Source: Stenotrophomonas maltophilia
GTDB taxonomy: Bacteria > Pseudomonadota > Gammaproteobacteria > Xanthomonadales > Xanthomonadaceae
NCBI RefSeq assembly: GCF_006974125.1
Contig: NZ_CP037858.1
Location: forward strand, 806,001-870,000
Direction: 5' to 3'
Length of the DNA: 64,000 bases
The notes under the pieces are model-generated. The model was not told where the DNA came from, did not search any database, and was given only the letters and a program-made list of their open reading frames with translations. The position numbers and the translations under genes were made by a program. This document shows positions 12,832 through 21,991 of this stretch, piece after piece. The first letter of the stretch is position 1, and the number at the start of each line of letters is the position of its first letter.

Positions 12832-13146
12832 ATGAATGACATCACCGCCTCGCGCGACAGCTGGTGGCTGGCCAGCCTCGGCAACACCCTGATCTGGGCG
12901 CGCCTGCGCGTGCGCCCCGCCGGCACCGCCGAAGTGCTCGACAGCGATGGCAACACGCTGAGCTATGACAGCGAAGACACCGCCCGTTCGCAGCTGTTCG
13001 ACGCCGAGTTCGTCGAGTACGACGGCCTGGACGAGGAGGACGCGCTGGTGCGCGGCTTCAGCCTGCACGAAGTGCAGCCGCCGCAGGCCGACAGCGACGA
13101 GGGCCTGCGTGGCCACATGATCCAGTCGCTGGGCGGGCGCGCCTGA
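12832..13146 (+). CDS. Conserved hypothetical acidic protein
   Basis: 104 residues with no signal peptide or membrane segment and rich in Asp and Glu (DSDGNTLSYDSEDTARSQ, EYDGLDEEDALV). The start WWLASLGNTLIWARLRV suggests a small mixed alpha/beta fold. I do not recognise the family. It begins 7 bases after the preceding small membrane protein and ends 7 bases before the PaiB-like gene, so it sits within a tight plus-strand cluster. Confidence 0.65.
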   Translation: MNDITASRDSWWLASLGNTLIWARLRVRPAGTAEVLDSDGNTLSYDSEDTARSQLFDAEFVEYDGLDEEDALVRGFSLHEVQPPQADSDEGLRGHMIQSLGGRA

Positions 13147-13153
13147 CCCCGGC

Positions 13154-13792
13154 ATGTTCACCCCGCGCGCCTTCGCCGAGACCGACCTGCTCTGGCTGGA
13201 TCGCATGCTGGTGCGTGACCCGTTCGTCACCGTGCTCACCGTCGGCAGCGACGGCCTGCCCGAGCTGACCCGGATGCCGGTGCTGTACCACCGCGACGGC
13301 GAACACATCGAACTGCGCGGCCACTGGGCCCGCGCCAACCCGCAGTCGCGCCGAAGCGGCGCGGCCAAGGTACTGGTCGACGGCCCGCACGGCTATGTCT
13401 CGGCCAGCTGGTATCCGGACAAGGAGCCCGCCGCGCGGGTACCCACCTGGAACTACGCCGCCGCCGAGCTGCGTGGCCAGCTGCAGACCTTCGACGACAC
13501 CGGTTCACTGGCCGAGCTGGTCGGCGCGATCAGCGACCGCTTCGAGGCCAGCGTCGGCCAGGACTGGCAGTTCGATGCCACGCGTGCCGAGCATGGCCCC
13601 GAGCTGCGCGCCATCGTCGGCTTCCGTTTCCAGGTCGAGCAGGTGCAGCTGAAGCTCAAGCTGAGCCAGAACCATCCCGATGCCAACCAGCGCGCAGTGA
13701 TCGCCGAGCTGGAACAGCTGGGCACTCCCTCTTCCACCGAGTTGGCGCAGTGGATGCGCTGGCATCGCGAACAGGCCGCCCGCAGCGACTGA
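13154..13792 (+). CDS. PaiB-like FMN-binding protein
   Basis: 212 residues matching the PaiB family (FMN-binding split barrel, named after a B. subtilis negative regulator of sporulation and protease genes). Family features are the start MFTPRAFAETD, the conserved HYVSASWYPDKEP-like segment (GYVSASWYP...VPTWNYAAAELRG) and KLSQNHPDANQRAV near the C terminus. The protein lacks a helix-turn-helix, so direct DNA binding is doubtful; a flavin- or heme-binding role is equally possible. It is closely spaced with its upstream neighbour. Confidence 0.85.
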   Translation: MFTPRAFAETDLLWLDRMLVRDPFVTVLTVGSDGLPELTRMPVLYHRDGEHIELRGHWARANPQSRRSGAAKVLVDGPHGYVSASWYPDKEPAARVPTWNYAAAELRGQLQTFDDTGSLAELVGAISDRFEASVGQDWQFDATRAEHGPELRAIVGFRFQVEQVQLKLKLSQNHPDANQRAVIAELEQLGTPSSTELAQWMRWHREQAARSD

Positions 13793-13864
13793 ACGCCCCA
13801 GATTCCCGCGATGACGCAGCCGGATGGCTGCGGCGCGCCCACACCCGACGCCAGGGACCCGAAC

Positions 13865-14527
13865 ATGAAAGACATCCACAAGCTGCTGCAGAACAACCGC
13901 GACTGGGCCGACCGCATCGAGAAGGAAGACCCTGAGTTCTTCCACCAGCTGGCCAAGCAGCAGCACCCCGAGTACCTGTGGATCGGCTGCTCCGATTCGC
14001 GCGTGCCGGCCAACCAGATCATCGGCATGGCCCCGGGTGAAGTGTTCGTGCACCGCAACGTCGCCAACGTGGTCGCCCACACCGACCTGAACTGCCTGAG
14101 CGTGGTGCAGTACGCGGTGGACCAGCTGAAAGTGAAGCACATCCTGATCGTCGGCCACTACGGCTGCGGCGGCGTGCATGCCTGCCTGCACAACACCCGC
14201 GTCGGCCTGGCCGACAACTGGCTGCGCCACGTGGGCGATGTGATGCAGAAGCACACCGGCATCCTCGATGCGATCGAGACCGATGAGCTCAAGCACGCAC
14301 GCCTGTGCGAACTGAACGTGATCGAGCAGGTTGCCAACCTGTGCCGCTCGACCATCGTGCAGGACGCCTGGGCCCGCGGCCAGAAGCTGATGGTGCACGG
14401 CTGGGTCTACAGCCTGAAGGACGGGCGCGTGCGCGAGATGGGCATCGACGTCGGTTCGCAGGAAGAGCTGCAGCCGGCGTATGAAAAGGCCCTGTCCTAC
14501 GTCCCGCGCAAGGGCAAGCGCGACTGA
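13865..14527 (+). CDS. can: Beta-class carbonic anhydrase
   Basis: Converts CO2 and water to bicarbonate for carboxylation reactions. ATG 13865 gives 220 residues, the usual Can length; the frame is open upstream to 13811 but without family similarity. Zinc ligands C42, H98 and C101 are present ([11 protein letters not shown] and VGHYGCGGV), and the D44-R46 dyad is intact. It stands 10 bases before nbaC, so it may be cotranscribed with the kynurenine genes. Carbonic anhydrase has no direct step in that pathway. Confidence 0.96.
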   Translation: MKDIHKLLQNNRDWADRIEKEDPEFFHQLAKQQHPEYLWIGCSDSRVPANQIIGMAPGEVFVHRNVANVVAHTDLNCLSVVQYAVDQLKVKHILIVGHYGCGGVHACLHNTRVGLADNWLRHVGDVMQKHTGILDAIETDELKHARLCELNVIEQVANLCRSTIVQDAWARGQKLMVHGWVYSLKDGRVREMGIDVGSQEELQPAYEKALSYVPRKGKRD

Positions 14528-14537
14528 TCCCTTACGG

Positions 14538-15068
14538 ATGACCACCATGCTCGCTTCGCCGATCAACCTGCACGCCTGGATCGAAGAAAACCGCCACCTG
14601 CTGAAGCCACCGGTGGGCAACAAGATGATCGACAACGGCGACTTCATCGTGATGGTGGTGGGCGGGCCGAACTCGCGTACCGACTTCCACTACGACGAAG
14701 GCCCGGAGTGGTTCTACCAGCTCGAAGGCGAGATGGTGCTGAAGGTGCAGGAGGACGGCGCGGTGCGCGACATCCCGATCCGGGCCGGCGAGATCTTCCT
14801 GCTGCCGGCCAAGGTGCCGCATTCGCCGCGGCGCCCGCCCGGTGGCATCGGCCTGGTGGTCGAGCGCAAGCGCCTGCCGCACGAGAAGGACGGCGTGATC
14901 TGGCATTGCGAACGCTGCAACCACAAGCTGCACGAAGAGTATTTCCCGCTGCAGAACATCGAAACCGACCTGCCCAAGGTGTTCGCGCGCTACCACGCCA
15001 GCCTGGAGCTGCGCACCTGCAGCGAATGCGGGCATGTGGACCCGCTGCCGGTGCCAGCCGCGGGCTGA
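14538..15068 (+). CDS. nbaC: 3-hydroxyanthranilate 3,4-dioxygenase
   Basis: Opens the ring of 3-hydroxyanthranilate to the aminocarboxymuconate semialdehyde that cyclises to quinolinate, the NAD precursor. ATG 14538 gives 176 residues, the bacterial length. The cupin holds the iron ligands in [20 protein letters not shown] and PHSPRRP. The C terminus carries the second, rubredoxin-like site with two Cys pairs (CERCNHK and CSECGHV), typical of bacterial enzymes. It is followed by a SMAG repeat, then kynU and kmo. Confidence 0.95.
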   Translation: MTTMLASPINLHAWIEENRHLLKPPVGNKMIDNGDFIVMVVGGPNSRTDFHYDEGPEWFYQLEGEMVLKVQEDGAVRDIPIRAGEIFLLPAKVPHSPRRPPGGIGLVVERKRLPHEKDGVIWHCERCNHKLHEEYFPLQNIETDLPKVFARYHASLELRTCSECGHVDPLPVPAAG

Positions 15069-15084
15069 GCCAGAGAACGGTCGT

Positions 15085-15139
15085 TGCCCACCTTGGTGGG
15101 CGTTTGCTCGCACGTGCGCCAACCAAGGTTGGCGACTAC
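15085..15139. repeat. SMAG elements between nbaC and kynU
   Basis: A hairpin TGCCCACC/GGTGGGC(G) at 15085-15102 and GCCAACCAAGGTTGGC followed by GACTAC (15118-15139), a minus-strand GTAG element. They occupy the 162-bp gap that splits the kynurenine genes and may uncouple expression of nbaC from kynU. Confidence 0.75.
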
Positions 15140-15230
15140 CGGGTCATGTGGCGCTGGCGTAAGGTTGGCAGCGCCCCGGCCAGGCCCCAGGCGCTACACT
15201 GGCAGCCCCGTTGCAGCCTGTTGCCCGACC

Positions 15231-16505
15231 ATGTCCGACCTGCTCAGCCGCACCCACGCCATTGCCCTGGACGCCGCCGATCCGCTGCGCCCGCTGCGTA
15301 ACGAATTCCTGATTCCGCGCCATGGCGGCGGCGAGCAGACCTACTTCGTCGGCAACTCGCTGGGCCTGCAGCCGCGTGGCGCTCAGGCCGCGGTGCAGGA
15401 AGTGATGAAGCAGTGGGGCGAGCTGGCGGTGGAAGGCCACTTCACCGGCCCGACGCAGTGGCTGTCCTACCACCGCCTGGTGAGCGCGCAGCTGGCCCGC
15501 GTGGTTGGTGCACTGCCCAGCGAAGTGGTGGCGATGAACACGCTGAGCGTGAACCTGCACCTGATGATGGTCAGCTTCTACCGGCCGACCGCGCAGCGCC
15601 CGGTGATCCTGATGGAAGCCGGTGCGTTCCCGACCGACCGCCACGCGGTGGAAGCGCAGATCCGTTTCCATGGGTTCGACCCGGCCGAGTGCCTGGTGGA
15701 AGTTCAACCGGACGAAGCCAGCGGAACGATCTCGCTCACCGCGATCGAGCGCGCCATCACCGAACACGGCCCGCGCCTGGCCCTGGTGCTGTGGCCCGGC
15801 GTGCAGTACCGCACCGGCCAGGCCTTCGACCTCGATGCAATCACCCGTGCCGCCCGCCTGCAGGGCGCGCGCATCGGCTTCGACCTGGCGCACTCGGTGG
15901 GCAACCTGCCGCTGCGCCTGCATGACATCGCACCCGATTTCGCCGTGTGGTGCCACTACAAATACCTCAACAGCGGCCCGGGTGCCGTGGCCGGTGCCTT
16001 CGTGCACGAGCGCCATCATCGCGACACCACCCTGCCGCGCTTTGCCGGCTGGTGGGGCCATGAGGAATCCACCCGCTTCCAGATGGCACCGCAGTTCACC
16101 CCCGCCATCGGTGCCGAAGGCTGGCAGCTCAGCAATCCGCCGATCCTCGGCCTGGCGCCGCTGCGCGCGTCGCTGGACCTGTTCGAGCGCGCCGGCATGG
16201 AGGCGCTGCGCAGCAAGTCGCTGGCCCTGACAGGCATGCTCGAAGCGCTTGTACGCGCACGCCTGTCCGGCGTGCTCGACATCATCACCCCGGCCGAGCC
16301 GCAACGCCGTGGCTGCCAACTGTCATTGCGCGTGATCGGTGGCCGCGAGCGCGGCCGCGCGCTGTTCGAGCACCTGCGCGGCATCGGCGTGCTGGGCGAC
16401 TGGCGCGAGCCGGACGTGATCCGCATCTCGCCCACCCCGCTCTACAACCGCTACCTGGACGTGCACCATTTCGTCGAGGAAGTGGAAGCCTGGGCCGGCC
16501 TCTGA
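15231..16505 (+). CDS. kynU: Kynureninase
   Basis: PLP enzyme hydrolysing (3-hydroxy)kynurenine to (3-hydroxy)anthranilate plus alanine. ATG 15231 gives 424 residues; the open frame upstream to 15084 runs through the SMAG repeat and is not used. The PLP lysine is about K244 in WCHYKYLNSGPG. YFVGNSLGLQPR near the N terminus and FAGWWGHEESTRF are family signatures. It is followed 31 bases later by kmo, whose product is its substrate. Confidence 0.96.
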   Translation: MSDLLSRTHAIALDAADPLRPLRNEFLIPRHGGGEQTYFVGNSLGLQPRGAQAAVQEVMKQWGELAVEGHFTGPTQWLSYHRLVSAQLARVVGALPSEVVAMNTLSVNLHLMMVSFYRPTAQRPVILMEAGAFPTDRHAVEAQIRFHGFDPAECLVEVQPDEASGTISLTAIERAITEHGPRLALVLWPGVQYRTGQAFDLDAITRAARLQGARIGFDLAHSVGNLPLRLHDIAPDFAVWCHYKYLNSGPGAVAGAFVHERHHRDTTLPRFAGWWGHEESTRFQMAPQFTPAIGAEGWQLSNPPILGLAPLRASLDLFERAGMEALRSKSLALTGMLEALVRARLSGVLDIITPAEPQRRGCQLSLRVIGGRERGRALFEHLRGIGVLGDWREPDVIRISPTPLYNRYLDVHHFVEEVEAWAGL

Positions 16506-16536
16506 GCCGGTCCCTCCCCTACTGCTGGACAGTTCG

Positions 16537-17904
16537 TTGATCGCACACGCCTCCCGCTCGTTGAGCATTATCGGTGCCGGCCTCGCCGGGTCCCTGCTGG
16601 CCATCCTGCTGTCACGCCAGGGCTGGCGCATCACCCTGTACGAACGCCGCGGCGATCCGCGCGTGGCCGACTACGAGAGCGGCCGCTCGATCAACCTGGC
16701 GCTGGCCGAGCGTGGGCGCAACGCGCTGCGCCAGGCCGGTGTGGAAGACGAGGTCATGGCGCGCGCGGTGATGATGCGCGGCCGCATGGTGCATCCGCGC
16801 GAAGGCGAACCTCAGTTGCAGCGCTATGGCCGCGACGACAGCGAAGTGATCTGGTCGATCCACCGCAGCGACCTGAACACCACGCTGCTGGAACTGGCCG
16901 AACAGGCTGGCGCGACCGTGCACTTCCACCGCCGCCTGCACACCGTCGATTTCGATGCCGGCTACGCACGCTTCATCGATGACCGCGACGACAGCCCGCA
17001 CGACATCCGCTTCGACACCCTGATCGGCGCCGATGGTGCAGGCTCGGCGCTGCGCGCGGCGATGAACCGGCGGGCGCCGCTGGGTGAGGACATCGCCTTC
17101 CTCGACCACTCCTACAAGGAGCTGGAAATTCCGCCGGCCGCCGACGGCAGCTTCCGCATCGAGCGCAACGCGCTGCATATCTGGCCGCGCGGCCACTACA
17201 TGTGCATCGCCCTGCCCAATCACGAAGGCACCTTCACCGTCACGCTGTTCCTGCCCAACCAGGGCGACCCCAGTTTTGCCACGATCAACACCGGCGCACA
17301 GGCCGAAGCATTGTTCGCGCGCGAGTTCGCCGACACCCTGCCGCTGATCCCGAACCTGCGCGCGGACTGGGAACAGCACCCGCCGGGCCTGCTTGGCACG
17401 CTGACGCTCGATCGCTGGCACCAGCAGGGCCGTGCGGTACTGATCGGCGATGCCGCGCATGCGATGGTGCCGTTCCACGGACAGGGCATGAACTGCGCGT
17501 TCGAGGATTGCGTGGCTCTGGCCCGTCACCTGATGGAAGCGGATGATCTGGAGGGTGCGTTCGCCGCGTTCGAAGCCGAGCGCAAGCCGAACGCGCGTGC
17601 GATCCAGCAGATGGCGCTGGAGAACTACCTGGAAATGCGCGACCGCGTGGCCGATCCCGCCTTCCTGCTGCAGCGTGAGCTGGAGCAGGAACTGCAGCGG
17701 CGCTGGCCTACCCGCTTCGTGCCGCATTACACGATGGTCACCTTCCTGCATACGCCGTACGCGGAAGCCCTGCGCCGCACCGAGCTTCAACGCGACATGC
17801 TGGTGGCGGCCACGGCCGGCCTCGATTCACTGGACAACATCGACTGGGCGGCACTGGAAGCGCAGATCCATGCGCAGCTGCCGGTCCTGGAGGGCGCGCA
17901 CTGA
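16537..17904 (+). CDS. kmo: Kynurenine 3-monooxygenase
   Basis: FAD- and NADPH-dependent hydroxylase making 3-hydroxykynurenine from kynurenine. The FAD fold GAGLAGSLLAILL lies at the N terminus, GADGAGSALR in the middle, and VLIGDAAHAMVPFHGQGMN binds flavin further on. Length is 455 residues from TTG 16537. A second in-frame TTG at 16561 would give a protein eight residues shorter that still keeps the GxGxxG motif, so the start is uncertain. It overlaps sbcB by one base (TGATG). Confidence 0.95.
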   Translation: MIAHASRSLSIIGAGLAGSLLAILLSRQGWRITLYERRGDPRVADYESGRSINLALAERGRNALRQAGVEDEVMARAVMMRGRMVHPREGEPQLQRYGRDDSEVIWSIHRSDLNTTLLELAEQAGATVHFHRRLHTVDFDAGYARFIDDRDDSPHDIRFDTLIGADGAGSALRAAMNRRAPLGEDIAFLDHSYKELEIPPAADGSFRIERNALHIWPRGHYMCIALPNHEGTFTVTLFLPNQGDPSFATINTGAQAEALFAREFADTLPLIPNLRADWEQHPPGLLGTLTLDRWHQQGRAVLIGDAAHAMVPFHGQGMNCAFEDCVALARHLMEADDLEGAFAAFEAERKPNARAIQQMALENYLEMRDRVADPAFLLQRELEQELQRRWPTRFVPHYTMVTFLHTPYAEALRRTELQRDMLVAATAGLDSLDNIDWAALEAQIHAQLPVLEGAH

Positions 17905-19343
17905 TGGCTGACAGCTTCCTGTTCTACGACCTGGAAACCTTCGGACAGGACCCGCGGCGCACGCGCATCTCGCAGTATGCCGCGATCCGTACCGACGCCG
18001 ATCTGAACGAGATCGACACCCCCGTCAGCTTCTTCGTGCGCCCGGCCGACGATCTGCTGCCCTCGCCGATGGCCACCCTGGTCACCGGCATCACCCCGCA
18101 GCAGGCACTGGCCGAGGGCATCAGCGAGGCCGAAGCCTTCGACCGCATCAACGAGCAGCTGTCGCGCCCCGGCACCTGCGCACTTGGCTACAACACGCTG
18201 CGCTTCGACGATGAATTCGTCCGCTACGGCCTGTTCCGCAACTTCCATGACCCGTACGAACGCGAGTGGCGCAACGGCAATTCGCGCTGGGATCTGCTGG
18301 ACATGCTGCGGCTGATGCGCGCGATGCGTCCGGACGGCATCCAGTGGCCGCTGCGCGAGGACGGTGCCACCTCCTTCAAGCTCGAACACCTGGCCGAGGC
18401 CAACAACGTGCGCGAAGGCGATGCGCACGAAGCGCTGTCCGACGTGCGCGCCACGATCGGCATGGCGCGGCTGTTCAAGCAGTCGCAGCCGCGCCTGTGG
18501 GACTACGCCCTGAAGCTGCGCGACAAGCGTTTTGTCGGCAGCCTGCTGGATGTAACCGCGATGAAGCCGGTGCTGCACATTTCCATGCGCTATCCAGCCA
18601 GCCGCCTGTGCGCGGCGCCGGTGCTGCCGTTGGCCATGCACCCAACGATCAGCAACCGGGTGATCGTGTTCGACCTGGACGGCGACATCGACGACCTGCT
18701 GGCACTGCCGGCCGACGTGATCGCACAGCGCCTGTACATGCGCGCCAGCGAGCTGCCCGAGGGCGTTGCACGGGTGCCGCTGAAGGAGGTGCACGTCAAC
18801 AAGGTGCCGGCGCTGATCGCCTGGAACCACCTGCGTGCCGACGACCACGAGCGCCTGGGCCTGGACGTGGCGGCCATCGAAGCCAGGATCGAGCGCCTGC
18901 GCGAATTCGCCCCACAGCTGGCGGAGAAGGCGCGCCAGGTCTACAACCAGCCGCGCGTGGCCACCGTGGCCGATGTCGATGCATCGCTGTACGACGGATT
19001 CCTCGGCAACGGTGACAAGCCGTTGCTGGCCCTGGCCCGTACCACCGCGCCTGATCAGCTGGCCGCGCTGGAAGGCCGCTTCCGTGACCCGCGCCTGCCC
19101 GAACTGCTGTTCCGTTACCGTGCGCGCAACCATCCCGGCAGCCTCGCGCCGGCTGAACGCCAGCGCTGGCAGGATTACCGCCGCCAGCGCCTGCTCGGAG
19201 ACGGCGGCCTGGGCGAACTCAACCTGTCCCAGTACCAGCAGCAGCTGGATGCACTGGCCGCCGAAGCGCCCGAGGACACCCGGCGCCAGGTCCTGCTGCA
19301 ATCGCTGCGCGACTGGGGCCAGCACCTGCAGGAGACGCTGTGA
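17904..19343 (+). CDS. sbcB: Exodeoxyribonuclease I
   Basis: 3'-5' single-strand exonuclease used in mismatch repair and recombination. The 479 residues match E. coli ExoI (475). The DnaQ-type DxE motif lies at D9/E11 (YDLETFGQDPRRTRISQYAAIRTD), with NTLRFDDEFVRYG and HEALSDVRATIG supplying the later catalytic acids. Translational coupling with kmo (one-base overlap) and with the DUF2461 gene (four-base overlap GTGA) suggests one transcript, though the functions are unrelated. Confidence 0.95.
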   Translation: MADSFLFYDLETFGQDPRRTRISQYAAIRTDADLNEIDTPVSFFVRPADDLLPSPMATLVTGITPQQALAEGISEAEAFDRINEQLSRPGTCALGYNTLRFDDEFVRYGLFRNFHDPYEREWRNGNSRWDLLDMLRLMRAMRPDGIQWPLREDGATSFKLEHLAEANNVREGDAHEALSDVRATIGMARLFKQSQPRLWDYALKLRDKRFVGSLLDVTAMKPVLHISMRYPASRLCAAPVLPLAMHPTISNRVIVFDLDGDIDDLLALPADVIAQRLYMRASELPEGVARVPLKEVHVNKVPALIAWNHLRADDHERLGLDVAAIEARIERLREFAPQLAEKARQVYNQPRVATVADVDASLYDGFLGNGDKPLLALARTTAPDQLAALEGRFRDPRLPELLFRYRARNHPGSLAPAERQRWQDYRRQRLLGDGGLGELNLSQYQQQLDALAAEAPEDTRRQVLLQSLRDWGQHLQETL

Positions 19344-20026
19344 GCACTTATTTCTCGGACGCCAGCTTCAAGTTCCTGCGCAGCCTTGCGCGGCACAACG
19401 ACAAGGCCTGGTTCAACGATCACCGCCAGCAGTATGAAGACCACGTGCGGCAGCCGTTCCTGCGCCTGCTTGGCGACCTCCAGCCGGCGCTGGCCGAGGT
19501 CAGCGAACACTTCCGCGCCGATACCCGCGGCGTCGGTGGCTCGTTGTTCCGCATCCATCGTGACGCGCGTTTTTCCAACGACAAGTCGCCGTACAAGACC
19601 TGGCAGGGTGCACGCCTGTTCCATGAGCGCCGCCGCGAAGTGGCCGCGCCCTCGTTCTACGTGCACCTGCAGCCGGGCGAGAGCTTCGTCGGCGCTGGCC
19701 TGTGGCATCCAGAACCCGAGACGCAGCGCCGCGTGCGCCACTTCATTCTCGACAACCCGGGCAGCTGGAAGGCCGCCGCGCATGCTCCGGCGCTGCGCAA
19801 GCGCTTCGACTTCGAGGAGAGCGAGAAGCTGGTGCGCCCGCCACGTGGCTTCCCGGCCGACTTCGAATTCATTGACGACCTCAAGCACCGCAACTGGGTG
19901 ATGTGGCGCTCGCTGGACGACGCCACCATGACCGGCCCGCGCCTGTTGTCCACGCTGGGCAAGGACCTGGCTGGGCTCGGCCCGTTCGTCGACTACCTGT
20001 GCGCGGCGCTGGACCTGGAGTTCTGA
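19340..20026 (+). CDS. DUF2461 family protein
   Basis: 228 residues from GTG 19340, overlapping the sbcB stop by four bases. The family pattern is clear: FKFLRSLARHNDKAWFNDHRQQYE at the N terminus, FRIHRDARFSNDKSPYKT and FYVHLQPGESFVGAGLWHPE in the middle. The family is widespread and of unknown function. No signal or membrane segment is present. Its tight coupling to sbcB is the only context clue. Confidence 0.88.
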   Translation: MSTYFSDASFKFLRSLARHNDKAWFNDHRQQYEDHVRQPFLRLLGDLQPALAEVSEHFRADTRGVGGSLFRIHRDARFSNDKSPYKTWQGARLFHERRREVAAPSFYVHLQPGESFVGAGLWHPEPETQRRVRHFILDNPGSWKAAAHAPALRKRFDFEESEKLVRPPRGFPADFEFIDDLKHRNWVMWRSLDDATMTGPRLLSTLGKDLAGLGPFVDYLCAALDLEF

Positions 20027-20081
20027 GCCGCATCACCTGCCGTTCACCACTGGCTGCCTCACTTGCGGCAGTCTGGACAGC

Positions 20082-20633
20082 ATGAAGAAGCTCACTGCAC
20101 TGGCTGTGCTGCTGGTCCTGGCCTTGGCTGCGTGGTGGTTCGGTGGCCCGTACATGACCGTGCATGGCCTGTCCAAGGCCATCGAAGAACGTGACACGGC
20201 GCGACTGGAACGCTACGTCGATTTCCCGCGCGTGCGCAGCAGCCTGCGCGCGCAGCTCAATGACTATATGGTGCGCCAGGCCGGCCCGGATGTAGCGGCC
20301 AGCCCGTTCGGCGCCCTGCTCTACGGCCTGGCCGACCAGCTCGGCGGTGCTGCGGTGGACACCATGGTGACCCCGACCGGCATCGGCGCGATGCTGCAGG
20401 GCCACGTGCTGTGGAAGCGCGGCCGCAATGAACTGCAGGGCGGCGATGCCTTCGGCCCGACCGAACCGGCACGGCCGTTGAAAAACGCCGAGCATCACTT
20501 TGAAGCGCTGGACCGCTTCGTGATCGACGTTGATCGCGGCCCGGGCCAGCCGCCGTTGAAGGTGGTGCTGGAACCGCAGGGCCTGCGCTGGAAGGTGGTG
20601 GACCTGCAGTTGGGGATGTCAGGCAGCCCTTGA
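20082..20633 (+). CDS. DUF2939 membrane-anchored protein
   Basis: 183 residues with an N-terminal membrane anchor or signal (MKKLTALAVLLVLALAAWWF) and the DUF2939 core (YMTVHGLSKAIEERDTARLERYVDFPRVRSSL). The short N-terminal anchor followed by a periplasmic domain is typical. Function is unknown. It stands 55 bases after the DUF2461 gene, and the 77-bp SMAG array begins 24 bases after its stop. Confidence 0.85.
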   Translation: MKKLTALAVLLVLALAAWWFGGPYMTVHGLSKAIEERDTARLERYVDFPRVRSSLRAQLNDYMVRQAGPDVAASPFGALLYGLADQLGGAAVDTMVTPTGIGAMLQGHVLWKRGRNELQGGDAFGPTEPARPLKNAEHHFEALDRFVIDVDRGPGQPPLKVVLEPQGLRWKVVDLQLGMSGSP

Positions 20634-20657
20634 TCGGACCCGTGGCCTGACGGCAAT

Positions 20658-20985
20658 GCCAACCAGGGTTGGCAACTACCGGGACACAGCGCTCTGGTAG
20701 ATGCCCACCTTGGTGGGCATGGATCCAGGACGGCGCCAACCAAGGTTGGCAACTACCGGGACACAGCGCTCTGGTAGATGCCCACCTTGGTGGGCATGGA
20801 TCCAGGACGGCGCCAACCAAGGTTGGCAACTACCGGGACACAGCGCTCTGGTAGATGCCCACCTTGATGGGCATGGATCCAGGACGGCGCCAACCAAGGT
20901 TGGCGACTACCGGGGTACAGCGCTCTGGTAGATGCCCACCTTGGTGGGCGCCGATGCATGGCAGTGCCAACCAACGGTTGGCACC
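20658..20985. repeat. Tandem array of a 77-bp unit built from opposed SMAG hairpins
   Basis: Units begin at 20658, 20735, 20812 and 20889, exactly 77 bp apart, with a partial fifth at 20966. Each holds GCCAACCAAGGTTGGC ending in ACTAC (a minus-strand GTAG), a spacer CGGGACACAGCGCTCTG, then GTAG plus ATGCCCACC-TT-GGTGGGCAT. The GTAG ends of the two hairpins face each other. Units differ at only a few bases, mostly at the outer copies. The array fills the 366-bp gap between DUF2939 and the convergent 5'-nucleotidase gene; no gene is seen in it, and the short ORFs there are products of the repeat. Confidence 0.9.
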
Positions 20986-20999
20986 CACCCGGCATGGTT

Positions 21000-21944
21000 T
21001 CACCCCTCGTTGGCGACGCCATGCGGCACATGGCCGGCGGCCACGTGTTCGCGCGCACTGTCGATGTTGTGCTGCGAATCGTCGAAGAAGATGTCGGCGC
21101 CGAAGGCCTGCAGGAAGGGGCCCTTGTGGCGCCCACCAAGGAACAGCGCCTCATCCAGGCGCACACCCCACTCCCGCAGGGTGCGGATCACCCGCTCATG
21201 GGCCGGCGCCGAACGCGCGGTCACCAGCGCGGTACGGATCGGCGCACTCTCGCCGGCCGGGAACACTTCCTGCAGCGTATGCAGCGCCGAAAGGAAGCCG
21301 CGGAACGGTCCACCACTGAGCGGTTCGCGGGCGCGTTCACGCTCGTGGCGGCCAAACGCCTCCACGCCCTGCTCGCGCGAGATGCGCTCGCTCTCGTCGC
21401 CGAAGATCACAGCGTCACCGTCGAAGGCGATGCGCAGCTGCCCGGCCGGGCGACCGGTATCGATCTGGTCGGCCGCTGCTGCTGCAGTCTCGCCGGGCGG
21501 CTTGGGCAGGATGGTGGCCGCGGCGATGCCATGACGCAGCGCACTGCGCACCGATTCGGGGTTGGCCGACAGGAACAGGTCGGTACCGAATGGCTTCACG
21601 TACGGCCAGGTCGGTTCACCGGCAGTGAACGTGGCGCGGATGATGCCCAGGCCGTAGTGCTGGATCGAATTGAAGATGCGCAGGCCGGTATCGGCCGAGT
21701 TGCGCGACAGCAGGATCACCTCGACCCGCGGGTTCTCCGGGCTGGCACCCTGGTTCAGCGCCAGCAGCTTGCGCACCACCGGGAAGGCCACGCCGGGGCC
21801 GAGGATGTCGTCCTCGTGCTGGCGCTGGAATTCGGCGTACGCCGCCACGCCATCGCTCTCGAACAGCGCGTGGCTTTCCTCGAGGTCGAACAGGGCGCGC
21901 GAGGTCACCGCAACGGTCAGCAAACGGGGGGAGTTGTCGCCCAT
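21000..21944 (-). CDS. Cytosolic 5'-nucleotidase family protein
   Basis: 314 residues from ATG 21944 (MGDNSPRLLTVAVTSRALFD), in the bacterial family related to cytosolic 5'-nucleotidase I. Supporting features are LLTVAVTSRALFDLEESHALF at the start, VILLSRNSADTGLRIFNSI, RIAFDGDAVIFGDESE (a HAD-like acidic motif) and FFDDSQHNI near the end. It probably dephosphorylates nucleoside monophosphates. It follows nadK by 47 bases on the same strand, so the two may form an operon of nucleotide metabolism. Confidence 0.85.
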   Translation of the reverse strand: MGDNSPRLLTVAVTSRALFDLEESHALFESDGVAAYAEFQRQHEDDILGPGVAFPVVRKLLALNQGASPENPRVEVILLSRNSADTGLRIFNSIQHYGLGIIRATFTAGEPTWPYVKPFGTDLFLSANPESVRSALRHGIAAATILPKPPGETAAAAADQIDTGRPAGQLRIAFDGDAVIFGDESERISREQGVEAFGRHERERAREPLSGGPFRGFLSALHTLQEVFPAGESAPIRTALVTARSAPAHERVIRTLREWGVRLDEALFLGGRHKGPFLQAFGADIFFDDSQHNIDSAREHVAAGHVPHGVANEG

Positions 21945-21991
21945 CGGTGGGGGTCCTTCAAGCGGTCGGCATGGCCGGCCGGCCATTGTCC

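Noticed and set aside
20658..20985. CRISPR array
   Set aside because: Units are tandem with no variable spacers; all 77 bases repeat. No cas genes are in the window.
20669..21166. Several short ORFs starting MPTLVG or MATTGT in the 77-bp array
   Set aside because: They are translations of the tandem SMAG repeat, occur in several frames and on both strands, and carry no ribosome-binding sites.
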